Assembly (NCBI GenBank): GCA_947652115.1
Contig: OX393568.1
Location: forward strand, 16,008,354-16,072,353
Reading direction: 5' to 3'
Length of the DNA stretch: 64,000 nucleotides
From: Blastomussa wellsi
Lineage: Eukaryota > Cnidaria > Anthozoa > Scleractinia > Plerogyridae
Numbering within the stretch: the stretch's first letter is position 1; each line of letters opens with the position of its first letter. Under the pieces are notes generated by a model, which saw only the letters and a program-made list of their open reading frames with translations, did no database searches and had not been told where the DNA came from. Positions 43,007-54,500 of this stretch are shown one piece after another. Made by a program: the position numbers and the translations under genes.

Positions 43007-44079
43007 GGTGGATGGTACCAGTTTTCAGGTTTTTGACTGTTTCAACTTTAGAAGAAAAGAGCAAAATATCAATCCAAGGCCATAACAAAATGTTCGTATG
43101 ATTCAATTCCATATTTTGTTCTTGGCCAAAAATGACAAGTATTTCGTCATCAGTTGTCACCATGGTAACGGTACTTGATGATTAAAACCAACCTGGTGAC
43201 CCCCAATTTTTTTCACGTTATAACCTTTGGCATTTGAAAAGGAAGCTGTATAATAATTTTAACAAAATTCTACGAAGCGGATTTTTTATAAACGTGAAAA
43301 AAAGGCAATTTGTGAGTAGAGAAAAATTCCTTTCGTAGAATTTTTTAAAATTACGTCTGACGTTTCCTCTCAGTAAGGGGAAAATATTGAAACAATAAAA
43401 AAATAGGGTCACCGGGCTTGTTCTTTTGGAAAAGCCTTCGCGAGTTCAACAATAACCACGCGCGTCGTCACGCACTTCAAAATCTTGACTTTACATGACA
43501 AGTATTTACTCATGCTCAGTTTTGACTACCGCTGACCTATTCGCGTTCATACACGCGTGACCCGCGACCACGCACTAACCGTCGTCTTGTTTTCTTTGGT
43601 CTTTGACACTACTTTGAGGATCGTCTTCGAGAATGTCGACTTCACTGCCGTGGAATTAGTTAGTAGTTGTGCCGTGAACTGTTTTATTGAACGTTTGGCC
43701 TCCCTTTTAACGATTTCCTTTCAAAGTTTTGTTTGATTTGCCACATTCTGTTGAAACCGAAGCTGTCAGAAACGATAAGATCTTTGCGATCGCCGTCAGG
43801 ATCGATCGCAGCACAAACGGGAATTTTAACTTTGTAACTCGGGCATTGAGTTCCAAAAAAAATTGACGCATTTCAAATTGCCCAAGAACCGGCGCTCAAA
43901 GAACAACTTTCTTGTTGATCCAATCTCTGATAAACAGAACAAAAGCAACCTTGCATGTAATAACCCACGCGCCGCCATATTTGTTTTGTATTTTCAGCTA
44001 TAAATCGCGGACTATCTCGCGCGTGACGCGCACGCTCGTCACCAGACTTCCCACCGACGAAAAACTGGTACGATCCACC
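43007..44079. mobile_element. TTAA-flanked non-autonomous DNA transposon
   Basis: The ends GGTGGATGGTACCAGTTTT and AAAAACTGGTACGATCCACC are inverted repeats, and both are flanked by TTAA (43003-43006 and 44080-44083). TTAA duplication points to the piggyBac or Kolobok superfamily. The interior has further inverted pieces ('ggtgacccccaa' near 43195, 'ggtcaccgggc' near 43409) but no transposase. Confidence 0.75.
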
Positions 44080-44083
44080 TTAA

Positions 44084-45016
44084 ACTAGATGTTCCGGCCT
44101 GGCCTGGCCATTCTCACACCCAGTTGTCAGTCAAACAGCTGACGAACAACCCGCACAAATTTTACCACAGTTACTGAGAAAAATGAACGCCATTTTGTGC
44201 TGAAAATATTGTGTAAAATATCAGCAAGCCATATCTTATTTTAGTACAAGATATATTTTGGTTTCATGAGATTTTGAAGCGTGTTTGGTTTGCAGAACGC
44301 CTGACTCTACAACAAGTGCGATAATGAAAGAGCACAAATTTGCATTTCGCGTCCGAAAGGTGTAAAGACCATTTTATGGTGATTCTGTTTTACTGCTGAT
44401 TGTGGCGTGATAACCGATTCACCATTTGTTATATTTCTAATGAATACATTTTTACTTTTTCTTCCGGCTATCATTGATATTCAAATGTACACCATGAAAA
44501 TTAATAGCCGTATGTATGTATAAGCAAAAAGGTGCGTCGACGGACATAAGAAGCCATCTTTTACTCGTTTCAAAATTAAACACCGACATAAACTCTAAAT
44601 TTCTGTGCCTGGTTGAGAAATCGACACGAATTACCTTGCTTCGTCATTATCTTTTTCTTGTTCTGTCCTTATCTTTTAAAACCTAAAGCAAGACTGGCCC
44701 GTGGAGATCAGTAATACCACCTGCGGGCCAGTCCACTATTTTGCAACACAATGAAATTTGAACTACAGTGTACAATGCGTAAAATGTTACGTGTTACTAG
44801 CCAGCATCGGCATAGCACGAAGAGAAAAGGTGCTTGTAAAACTTTTGGTTATGGTTTCTATCCAGCAGAGAATTCATATTAGAAAGCACTGAAATAAAGT
44901 TAAACAAAGTTAGTTGTTTTAATTTTAGGTTTTCATCCGAGAACGTTGACCTCGGTCAAACAAAAGAAATTGGCGAAATTGTTTTAATCCTCTGGATTAT
45001 AAAAATGGTCCCTTCT
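44084..45016. other. Intergenic, no feature recognised
   Basis: AT-rich DNA, random short frames, no splice-supported exon or clear repeat. Confidence 0.4.
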
Positions 45017-45210
45017 CAGTGGCGGATCCAGGGGGGGCGATCAGGGTGGCTAGCCACTCGCCCCCCCCCCCCCCCCCACATTTTGGATCCTCGACTCATA
45101 AAAGTGACGAAGAAATCTATTTATTTTCTCCTTTTGTAACAGAGTATTTCAATTTATCTGCTTTCCATTGTGTGTAACCACCCCCTAAAATATTCCTAGA
45201 TCCGCTACTG
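45017..45210. mobile_element. hAT-like non-autonomous element
   Basis: The ends CAGTGGCGGATCCAG and CTAGATCCGCTACTG are inverted repeats with the CAG-type start common in hAT elements. A poly(C) run of about 17 bases lies inside (from about 45061). The flanking eight bases (TCCCTTCT / CTTCTTCC) are not an exact duplication. Confidence 0.6.
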
Positions 45211-45409
45211 CTTCTTCCTCGTGAAAATAGGAAGTGGGCACACGAAATTTCAGTACTCGGGGATAACATGCCAGCTTGTATGTACAAGAAAGTACTATTT
45301 AAAAGACTTTGAACACAGGGAGGTTAACTAAATGCATAAATGTATAAATGGAGTTTGAACGTAGGGTACGGGCGGGAGGGGGGGTTTGGGTAGGGGGGCT
45401 GCAGCCCCC

Positions 45410-45590
45410 TCCCCAAAATAAAGGTTTTTGACGAAAATTTCTAAGCGTTTTCGTGCATATTTCAACCTCCATTAGCCCAATCAATATCATCTGGATATCA
45501 TTTCTCTGCTGCAGAACTGGGGTTTATTAAAGGGTTTCCAATTTTGTTCAAAGCTGATGACGTCAGACACGGAACAAAGGGTCAACTTTA
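45410..45590. repeat. Dispersed repeat, copy 1
   Basis: 'aagcgttttcgtgcatattt' followed by 'caacctccattagcccaatc' and 'agctgatgacgtcagac' is shared, with modest divergence, with 62560-62715. The class is unknown. Confidence 0.65.
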
Positions 45591-46139
45591 AGATTTCGAA
45601 GCCTTTTCACGTGTACAATCTATCTACTTTAATATTTCGAAGCCTTTTTAGATGAATAGACCTGGAAAACCCGAAAAAAAAACGAGATTTTTGTCATGGA
45701 AATGGAATGATAAGCAACGCCTTTTCTTTGCGATTTCTCCGTACGTCTATATTCCCTTTCCAGTTTTCCCTACCCGATTCCTGTCTTTCTTTAAAATTAA
45801 TCTGAGTTAATGAGCGAAGAACCATACCCAAAGGGAATAAATCTGGTGTAAAACAACGGGTTCTAAAAAAAGTGGTAGTGCTAAAAATGATAATAGATAA
45901 AAGCGTTTAATTAAAGGCACCCCAAAGCAAAGCACCCCAGAACAAATTCCGGAGCCACTTGCCTCTGCCTCTGCCTCTTCGAGAAAGCTACACAGAAACT
46001 GACGATGAGAGTGCATCTGATGAAGGTATTTCTGCTGAAATGCCAGTTGCAGAGGGATATCGGTTTGTACACATGGAAAGCCTTCGAGAGTTTGTGGAGA
46101 GAGTCCATACAGGCTAGACTACGGGCAGTCCCTTTTTTC

Positions 46140-46141
46140 TT

Positions 46142-46176
<35 letters not shown>

Positions 46177-46245
46177 GTATAACAATATATTTGGTTTTAT
46201 CAACTGGGTTGATAATGTCAATTGGCCACCGTAAAGAGATTCAAG
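46140..46245. mobile_element. Penelope terminal repeat fragment
   Basis: Contains 'gaaactgtggtgctgcgtcg', 'gtgggaagtataacaatat' and 'ggttttatcaactgggttga', the terminal sequence of the Penelope-like family seen at 1442-2023. It stops after 'gtaaagagattcaa'. No coding remnant is present. Confidence 0.75.
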
Positions 46246-47195
46246 AGCTTTTTCTTAGCCCGTCGAGCGCGAAGCGAGAAAATGGCCGAACGAAACCTGA
46301 CATTTTTTTCGATTCGCACTCGACGGACTACATTCATGTCGTCTTGCATCACTTTAAAGTTGTGATTTTTTTCTGGGTATGTGATGGATAAAAATTTATC
46401 AGATTGTCAGATTAGTATCAATATGGTTGACGAAATGGTGCAAAATTCACAAAGTTTATATTCATTCACATTCAATGCTATTATTATTATATATTTATAT
46501 TGAAATCTCATCTTGTTATATTTTTAAACATAGCTTGAAATGTTCCAATATACGCGTAAGGTTCATGTCCAAATATTTTCACATCGACAGTATAAGCTAG
46601 TGGTTAAGTGTTGTGTAAAAGGACTGCAAAACCAACCATCGCTCTTCAAAGATTCTGCTCGAACTGTTGACAGCATCTTCCTCCATCGATCGATCCGAGG
46701 ACAAACAGGACTCGGCTGATCCAAAATTGTCTGGCAGTCACCCCTTTCCACAGCTTTTTCAGTAAGACTTTAGGTATTTCAATGATATCAAACATCATCG
46801 GTGCAGACTGGAAAATTATAGGCTGGGAATAATAGACGGCTGCACGCAGGCTAGAAAATTAAAGACTACCCTACTCCAATTTAACAACTTCTCTAACGCC
46901 TCTCTCTGAGGATCTTTTATTTTCTCGACTTTAAAGCGCTTCAAAATACGATCGCACGCCAAACCAAATCACTCCTTCGCATCCGTCATTCTAAAAATCT
47001 GCTTTGAAGAAATAATTTATGCGGCCTTCGCTGCCTGCTCGATTTCAGCATGCGTCCTCCTGATTGGCGGAAATCAACAATGGCATTTTCACGCGTCCGG
47101 CCGTGAGTGAGGGGAGTAGCGCGGGCTCCGGTTCCCGAACAGCGGCTGGTAATCGAGCCTAATTAGTATCTTACTTTATATTTCTTTCTTTTTAG
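46246..47195. other. Intergenic, no feature recognised
   Basis: No supported exon. Short frames only. Confidence 0.4.
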
Positions 47196-47920
47196 ACTAG
47201 TGGGGAGCGAATGTGACAGATGTAGCAGCTTGTATGCTGTTTGTGGTTTGAGAGAATCCCTTGCCACTGGTATCACAATTGGCCATTTTCTAAACGAGCA
47301 GGGACTCGGTACAAATATATTTTTTCTTGGTACGAATATTCAATATCGATTGAATTGAAAATGGGGCATGTCATCTGAAAAAGCATCCAAAAATTAGTAA
47401 ATTTATCAAATGTGATGGTTATTGGTTTTATCGCAAAGGCACGGTACACTTTTAAATTAAGAAAGCTTAGTATGGATTGGAAGACGCCTGTCTCTCCAAT
47501 CCATACTAAGTGTACCGTGCCTTTGGGTTGAAACCAATAACCGTCAAATTTGGTAAATTTACTAATTTTTGGACGCTCTTTCAGATGACGTGCCCCATTT
47601 TTTCAATTCAATCGATATTGAATGTTTGTACCAAAGAGAAATATGTTCGTACCCAGTCCCCTGCTCTTTTAGAAAATGGCTAATGCCACCCACAAAGTCC
47701 CAAGATCAAATCAGGGAAAAAGTATTAACAGAAGAATAGTGTATGCTTCCTATGAAATGGGAGTGGGAAAGGAAGGCATTGCAAAACTTTGTGACGTCCT
47801 TAACATGCCCTTTTCCATGTCCAAATTGACCTGGTACAATCGTGAGCTGCACACAAATGATGTGATGAAGAAAATCATGGTCGATTACAGTACGTACCAC
47901 AACAAGCTCAGGTATATTTG
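47196..47920 (+). pseudogene. Transposase-family relic interrupted by a palindromic MITE
   Basis: Before the palindrome one frame reads CDRCSSLYAVCGLRESLATG. After it another reads NRRIVYASYEMGVGKEGIAK, then LCDVLNMPFSMSKLTWYNRE. The second part has the pattern of a cnidarian transposon-derived protein in which N-R-x-x-x-A-x-x-x-G-x-G-x-x-x-x-x-x-C is conserved. It breaks off where sulfotransferase sequence begins at about 47921. No complete domain survives. Confidence 0.55.
47281..47680. mobile_element. 400-bp palindromic MITE
   Basis: 'ggccattttctaaacgagca' followed by 'gggactcggtac' on the left mirrors 'gtacccagtcccctgctctt' and 'ttagaaaatggc' on the right. The arms are about 190 bp with centre near 47480, where 'agtatggattggaag' meets 'ccaatccatact'. 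It is inserted within the transposase relic. Confidence 0.8.
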
Positions 47921-48582
47921 TTTATGTGTCGGAGAAGTACAAGCTTGTATACTGCGTGGCTCCCAAGGTGGCCTGTACAGTGTGGAAGCTAATAGTGTCC
48001 AATTTAGAGGGCATCAGCATTAAAAAGATATGTCCACCGGGAAACTAAAGGTAAACTAAAACTTCTAAGCAATCATACGCCGCAAAATCCTCAAGACCTA
48101 CAAAAAGGTTTATGTTCGTGAAAGAACCATTCGAGCTACTATTACCCGCCAACCGAGACTGCTTTAGGGGGAAGCTCAAGCTTATCCAAGATCATTGGAA
48201 AAACTATCGGAAAAGAATAAGAGACGTTTTGGCCAACCATGGCGGTCTTGATATCTTTGTTTTAAAATACTGATAACATAACCTTCGAACATTTTTCCGC
48301 TTATCTGGTTCTTCGTACGGGGGGCGACTAATTTAAAGACTCCCCCATTGGCGTGAACAGCACAAATTATGCCACCCATGCCACATACAGTTTGATTATG
48401 TCGGCCATTACGAAACACTGGTAGATGATGCACTGTTCATCTTAAAAAAGACTAAGTTAGAGGACAAGGTGATCTTTCCAGAATGGCGGCCAACTGACAC
48501 GTCTGACACCAGCGCCTTAATGAAGAATTGCTATTCTACACTGTCACTGACTAGGATAAGACAACTCTGGGACATTTACAAG
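47921..48582 (+). pseudogene. Sulfotransferase pseudogene (third copy)
   Basis: Catalytic-exon sequence without its first exon. In pieces it reads SEKYKLVYCVAPKVACTVWK, then a frame-broken stretch with MFVKEPFELLLPANRDCF, then HWREQHKLCHPCHIQFDYVG through QLWDIYK. It has several stops and frameshifts, lacks the end of the exon, and is cut off by a (TTGA)-type microsatellite. It is opposite in orientation to genes 1 and 2. A short duplication (DTSDTS) is visible. It cannot make an enzyme. Confidence 0.9.
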
Positions 48583-48604
48583 GTTTACCCTTGTTGAATA
48601 AAGT

Positions 48605-48616
48605 TTGTTTGATTGC

Positions 48617-48684
<68 letters not shown>

Positions 48685-48718
48685 GTGAGTGAGTGAGTGA
48701 TTGATTGATTGATTGACT
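48605..48718. repeat. Tetranucleotide microsatellite (ATTG)n
   Basis: About 25 units of TTGA/ATTG, with a short GAGT-rich interruption. It directly follows 'gaataaagtttgtttgattg' at the broken end of the pseudogene. Confidence 0.97.
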
Positions 48719-48939
48719 TGGAGCATAAAAGACCATTCAACTCAATTTTTAGCTCTCCGATTCCATGTATCCACAACCCCATAAATATAAAAAGACAACA
48801 GAAACAGCATGTAACCGATCTGGATTAGACTTCAGTGAGACAATAACTAATTTAGCCAATCAAATTCGTAAATTCGGTAGTCTCCAGTCTGTGAGAGAAA
48901 CGCCTATCATAAAAAAAAAAACAGATACAGTGTCTCAGT

Positions 48940-49032
48940 GTCTAACGCTCGAAACGTCAGCTCTTGAATCTCTTTACGGTGGCCAATTGACATTATCAAC
49001 CCAGTTGATAAAACCAAATTATATTGTTATAC

Positions 49033-49064
<32 letters not shown>

Positions 49065-49078
49065 TTACCCCCTCTATA
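48940..49078. mobile_element. Penelope terminal repeat fragment
   Basis: Starts within 'gtctaacgctcgaaacgtca', runs through 'tctctttacggtggccaatt' and 'gacattatcaacccagttga', and ends 'ttaccccctcta'. Same terminal sequence as at 1442-2023 and 58050-58203, solo and without coding. Confidence 0.8.
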
Positions 49079-49782
49079 GATTTCAGAAAATTAGGGCTTG
49101 TTTAAAACCAAATACGACAATCGTCGCTATGGTAACCTCTGTTGCTAAGAAGCCAGTGAAAAATCAAACTTTGATCATATGTGATCATTGTGGTGTAGTT
49201 TGGCTAAAATCGAAGATTTGCTTCCGAACGAATTAGTACTCGGCGACGAGTTGAATCAAGACTCTGAGTTGAACTAAATACTCGCGTGCGCTAAAACAAT
49301 AATTTGTTCATTCGCTGATTGGAGTTGATTTACATTTGACTTTATAATTAACCGCGTGATTGACAGTCGATGTCGTAATCGCTATGTAAGTTGATCTTTC
49401 TGTTTTTTAAAAAAAAGGACACGTTTTCACTTGTACGAAATCGGAGACAAACTGTTCTGAACCTTGGGTGTTACGTCGCTAACCTGAAGTGTTTTCTCTG
49501 TTTGATCTGCTGACCCGTTTTGCTGACCTGTTTATCACTGGAATACTTTTGATTGGATATCGCCACAGAAGTAAGTCATTTGTTTTGTAACCAGTTGGAG
49601 TTTGAGAATTGTAATTTCATATTTCCCGCATGTAATTTTATGAATCGCTCGCTATATTATCTCTGAAGGATTGTGTATTTTTTATACGATTCCGTGTCCA
49701 GTCATTACTTCATTCATTTTTCCTTAGACCATAACATTCGTGCCTTAGACCTGTGTGGAAATTAGACGCATAGCCTGATTAT
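49079..49782. other. Intergenic, no feature recognised
   Basis: No gene or clear repeat is seen before the retroelement relic starting at about 49783. Confidence 0.4.
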
Positions 49783-50400
49783 GACTGAAGTGGAGTTGAA
49801 AGGAGACAAGAAAACCCGGAGGAACGCAAAGAGAATCCTCACAAGACCAGAATCGGAGGTAAGAGACGCCTTAGATAAAGTAGTCTCTCAGATAGTGGGG
49901 CACGCGAAGAAAAGATTCGGGAGCGAAGCGGAGGGGTGAAGACGCGAGATCCCGCCGCACGAGCCCACCAGAAGGCACGCACCACCACCAGAAGACGCAA
50001 GACCCCAACCCCATCTCTTCGCTCTTCCGCTCGCTTCATTCGCATATCTTTTCTTCGCGTGCCTCACTATCTTCCTGGAACAAGCTATAGATAAAGTGGA
50101 AAAAGCGTATAGTGACTTGGTAGGCATGATGAGCTGGATGAGGGTTACACGAAACTTATAGATGATGATACGGAGTTTGAAGAAGGAAGGATGCCACAAT
50201 TCTTTCATGAACTTTGTAATGCGAGCTAAGATGTACCTTGAAAGTTTAGTCAAGAGAAACAAACCTTGGGAAATGGTACAGATAAAGGGAAAACTGCGAA
50301 TAATCAGGCAAACATGATCGGAATGGCAAGCATGCAGTCTGGAATAGATCTGGCTTCCGGTGACAGATCTCATGAACAGATCCCTATTGTCAATGCTGGG
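49783..50400 (+). pseudogene. BEL/Pao-like gag relic
   Basis: The frame from ATG at 49783 reads MTEVELKGDKKTRRNAKRIL TRPESEV in two pieces. After a palindromic MITE it continues with stops and frameshifts (ELDEGYTKLIDDDTEFEEG, then MRAKMYLESLVKRNK). This is the pattern of the N-terminal coiled-coil region of gag-like proteins from coral LTR retrotransposons, which I recall as BEL/Pao or a related clade. No protease, reverse transcriptase or LTR is seen. Confidence 0.5.
49891..50072. mobile_element. Palindrome-ended MITE inside the gag relic
   Basis: The ends AGATAGTGGGGCACGCGAAG and CTTCGCGTGCCTCACTATCT are inverted repeats extending about 29 bp. The 180-bp element has a GC-rich, direct-repeat-like core ('caccagaaggcacgcaccac', 'caccagaagacgcaag'). 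Confidence 0.8.
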
Positions 50401-50409
50401 CAAGAAAAC

Positions 50410-50733
50410 CCCGTGGGGTACTCGCATATTAAAGGGTGGGGATGCTCGGCGGAAATTTTGAAATAAACCCCCAAAGGAGACCGATCTGGGCGTGGCCCAT
50501 GCTCTTTTGACCCCCAAAACTTTGATTATATTAATCGAGTAAATAAAACGAATTAAAAATATACATATCAAATACATATTTTTATCTTTCTTCGCGTGCA
50601 ACCATAAACGAAAAAATTCAAGGCTAAATATAACGGCGTTTTGCCCAAAACACCCTAAGTGAGACCAAAGTCCGAAATTTACACTAAGTGAGACGATGAG
50701 CATCCCCGCGCCTTTCATATGCGAGTGCCCCCG
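50410..50733. mobile_element. MITE with inverted ends of about 37 bp
   Basis: 'gtggggtactcgcatattaa' followed by 'agggtggggatgctc' mirrors 'gagcatccccgcgcctttca' and 'tatgcgagtgccccc' across a 320-bp element. There is no coding. Confidence 0.75.
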
Positions 50734-53700
50734 GGAAGAAAACTCCCAACTAACCCCAAATAATACACCTTATTCCAAAAATGGCTACCATCTTAATATT
50801 CTTTTGTTGGTGTTCAAATTAGCCCTTCTTGCATCGCTTTTAAGCTCAAAAATCAAAAGAATATTTTATCGTGAACGAGGCAACTAGGGCCAATTTGTTT
50901 GCGCATAAATCAGCGGCCATTTTGGAATAGGGTGTATAGTAACAATATGCAAATACCGGTATTAATGATCCAGTACTTCAAGTAATGCTTGTTGTTTTAA
51001 AATGGAAAAGCCGAAATTACCGAAGTTCACTAGAGACGGGAGAGTAAGCAATCTTTAAGACTGTGTCAAACACGCAACAGGAGCTCATTACGGGCTCCTT
51101 CACGCAATCCAAGAACAGGCGGGTCACCCCTTGTTTGCGTGATGTATTAAAATGCTGTTTGAGACTTTTTTTGACACTTTGCATTTAGGAGGCACGATCG
51201 GTTGAAATTTTGTTCCACTAATGGAGATATTAAAGACATCTTTTACCTTTATGTCTTGATAAAGTTTCGAGAAAATGTTAATTGAGTCACGTGTGGTGTT
51301 TTTTGCCATTCCGACTTGTATAAGCCGTTCTCTTGCGAGATTACTTTCTGGTTGAAGACCGGTACTAGTTGAAAGACCGACAATATTGAGCACGAACAAT
51401 CCTGGTGCTGCTGGAAAATTTTACATGACCGATTATGTTCTTGTCCCAGCCGATCAGTTAATTCTGAGGGCGAACATTATGAAGCTCAGTGAGTTACAAG
51501 AAAACATTTAAAGCTCACCTCAACACCCTGTTTCACTCAAAGAATTGCAATTTGATACGAGAAGAAGAGTATACTAAATCGTTTTATGACGATGTCATTA
51601 CAAGGCTTGATGAAGCTAAAAAAAGAGTAAACAGTGAATTGAAATACCTTAATGAGAAAGACATGTTTCGCGGTGTGTTACTGTTGAAAAACAAATTGAG
51701 AAATGGATCATAGAAAGAGAACAAAAGGAAGAGCAAAACAGGAAACAGTAGAGAGAAAGGAAACATTTTAAACTGCTTCATCAGCTTTTTTGTCAGATGT
51801 TATTGACAATGTGAATGTAGAATCTCTGGTAAGCCCTTCAGTTAGACAGGTTACTTGAGAGGAAGAGCCATTACAACAGCACAAGACTAGCTGTAGAAGA
51901 TTTTATGGAAGAAAGTTAGGAAGAACTGGATGCAGATGAAAGTCTCTCTGCACTAGAGCTGGTCATTTCTTAAAAATGATGGACACGTGACTTCTAAATA
52001 ATTGGGGGAGTTTTTTGCAATGTCGTCCTCTTTGAGAAACTCCATGAAGAAAAGCGCGTTTTGCTTTTTCAATAAGTAAAGCGATATTAGCAAATATTTT
52101 TTATTGTATCACAATTCCTAAATCAGGCTTAAAAGGCAGGCTGTTAAAATATTGTGAGGTATATTTATTATATTCCCAACGTGAATTCTAGAAAGTTGAG
52201 CTTTTCCTCTTTACTAGAAATGATGACAATTCGTTTCTCCAGAAACCAGCATTTTTACTTTGGGTCAATTTAACCCATCTCACTTCAATTTACCCGAAGT
52301 GTCGAGACATTGCCTCGACCCCAGACGCCGGCCGTCGGTCAAAGCGTTAACGCGGGAAAACGGAGAGCGAGCCGCGGAGAGTTCCACTTACCCTTTCACA
52401 CTAGTCCCACAACGCCACGCGAACAATCAATCGATTTTAAGTGCATCTAGGCCCGCACTTTCTAACCTGTGGTTACCACTAGTCATAACATTGTAAAGAT
52501 ATAAGCTTGTGGTAACCTTTTATTCCTGTACAAACTAGACCTGAGCCCGCAATGTTCCCACACGTTACTCGTCAGCGGATACCTTGTGGCGTCGTCGCTC
52601 ATTTCTCTTTCGTAAACAAGCGATGTCATTTTTTAACGGTCGATGCCATAATTGGTAACCAAGCTTTTCGGAATCGACGAAGCTATATCTGCTCTAGTTT
52701 AGGCCTGGACTTGGTAGAAAATGGTTATAATTTGGTGATAGACTAAAAATCACGCTCAAATTGCGTAACTAAGAGGTTTGCTTGCGGTCAGCAAAGTAAA
52801 ATAAAGTAAAATAAATTAAGAAAGTTATTTTTTATAATTAAATTTTGCGAGAAATTGGCGGATAAGTCGGTTAGTGTAGTTGTAGTGTAGGGTGAGATAA
52901 GAATGAAGGCATGCGAGAAGTTCAGGGTTCGAATCTGGTCATTGACGTACTATTTTTCTTTTCTTTTCTTTTCTGTAAAATGGCAGCGCTTGTTTTGGAA
53001 AGGGAAACGTGTGGCGACGTCGTCGGTTGTACATGCCCACGAGCCATTCCGCTAGCCATTTTGAACATGAAATTTGGACTGCACGGGCCTCTATGAGTAT
53101 GGCGGCTCTTCGGGCCGGCGGAGCTCCGCTATAATTAAATTTTAAGACGGTTAATTTGCGGCTATTATCGTTATACTTGTTGACCATCAGATAGATACTC
53201 AATGAGCAATTTGTCATTTTTGACTAACTCTGCTCCGGTCGGCATTGAAGGCTGAAAGTAAAAGGTAAGTTCATATAACGTTATAGGAAAGTCAGTTATT
53301 CTACGTTAAATTTTACGCGAAAAACCGATACAATGTATCGAATGAATAGCGAAGCGATTGTTCTGATATCGGAGAGAATGTAACGATTGGAAATGTAACG
53401 TGAAAATCCCGAGTCAGGTAGAAATAATTTTCTTCAAATCGCACAGCCTTTTTATAAATGAGATTTGTCATTTAGGTCTTGCAAAATTTAACGCGCGCTC
53501 AAGTAAATCTATTACATAGCTCCACCAACTGTCAGGAGCCAGCGAACAGGAATCGGGCAAAAATTATATTCACAGAACCTTGGGCTCTTGGTCGACAAAA
53601 TGATCCTTTGTTTTCTAATGGTTCACACAAGGTTTAACCACTTAAACGGCGGAACAGCGTTATTATTTTAAATACCGCAACCAATAGTTCGGTTTGTAGA

Positions 53701-54500
53701 ATCAAATTCAAGCCTCTTCATATAATTCAAGTAGATTCAAGATAATTCAAGCATTCAAGTATATATATAACAACACTTCACGGCACTGAAGGAAACAAGA
53801 CGACAGCGCGCATCCGAATATACTTAGAATGATAGATATAATATCCATCTTCGAGAAAATAGAAAATTTCTCGAAATGCAACGTTAAATTCTCAAAATTC
53901 GATTACTCAGAAAACATAATGTTCAATGTGTAAGTCCTTCCGAACAAAAACGAGTCAAGAATTAAAAGTGAAAATTGTGGTTTTTTTTTTCATCACAAAA
54001 ATTTACCAGGCAGAATATTCCATTTACAGAAAACTGCCGTTGTGGGTTAAACATTCGACTGTAAGATGATGGAAATATTTTTATACTGGAAAGCATTCAC
54101 GTTACCCCCAGTCTGCAGGCAGTCCATTGAGAGCCGGCTCTTGCCTTCATCATTCATTACTTTTGTGCTGTTCTTGACTGCTAATGGAATTTTGCAATCA
54201 AGAAGATAAAACAGCAATCAGTATTTTTTAATTTGCTCATTTTACTCCAGTTACTGAAGATGCAAAGCAAAGGCTGATGTAATATTATCATTAATACTTA
54301 TTGTCACTTTTGTGGTCAAGTTCCTTTATAAGTAATGACTGTTTATAAACTGAAATGTGTCGCAATGACATTGCTTCTCGAAGTTATACAAATTTATACA
54401 ATTTCCATAATTTCGATGGCATCGAAACTGGCGGAGGCTGACTAAGGTCCTTTGCGTTATTTGCTTTGTCTGCTTTGTTGCGTCAAATTCCGAAAGGTTA
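50734..54500. other. Intergenic, mostly unrecognised
   Basis: A 74-codon frame at 51489-51713 (containing SFYDDVITRLDEAKKRVNSE) is charged and helical and could be a fragment of an unknown protein; stops follow and no splice sites support it. A tRNA-like B box (AGGGTTCGAATCTGG) lies near 52922. A short 'ttcaag' repeat cluster occurs at 53710-53765. Nothing else is supported. Confidence 0.4.

Noticed and set aside
48544..48782. Reverse-strand frames of INQSINQS repeats
   Set aside because: Translation of the (ATTG)n microsatellite.
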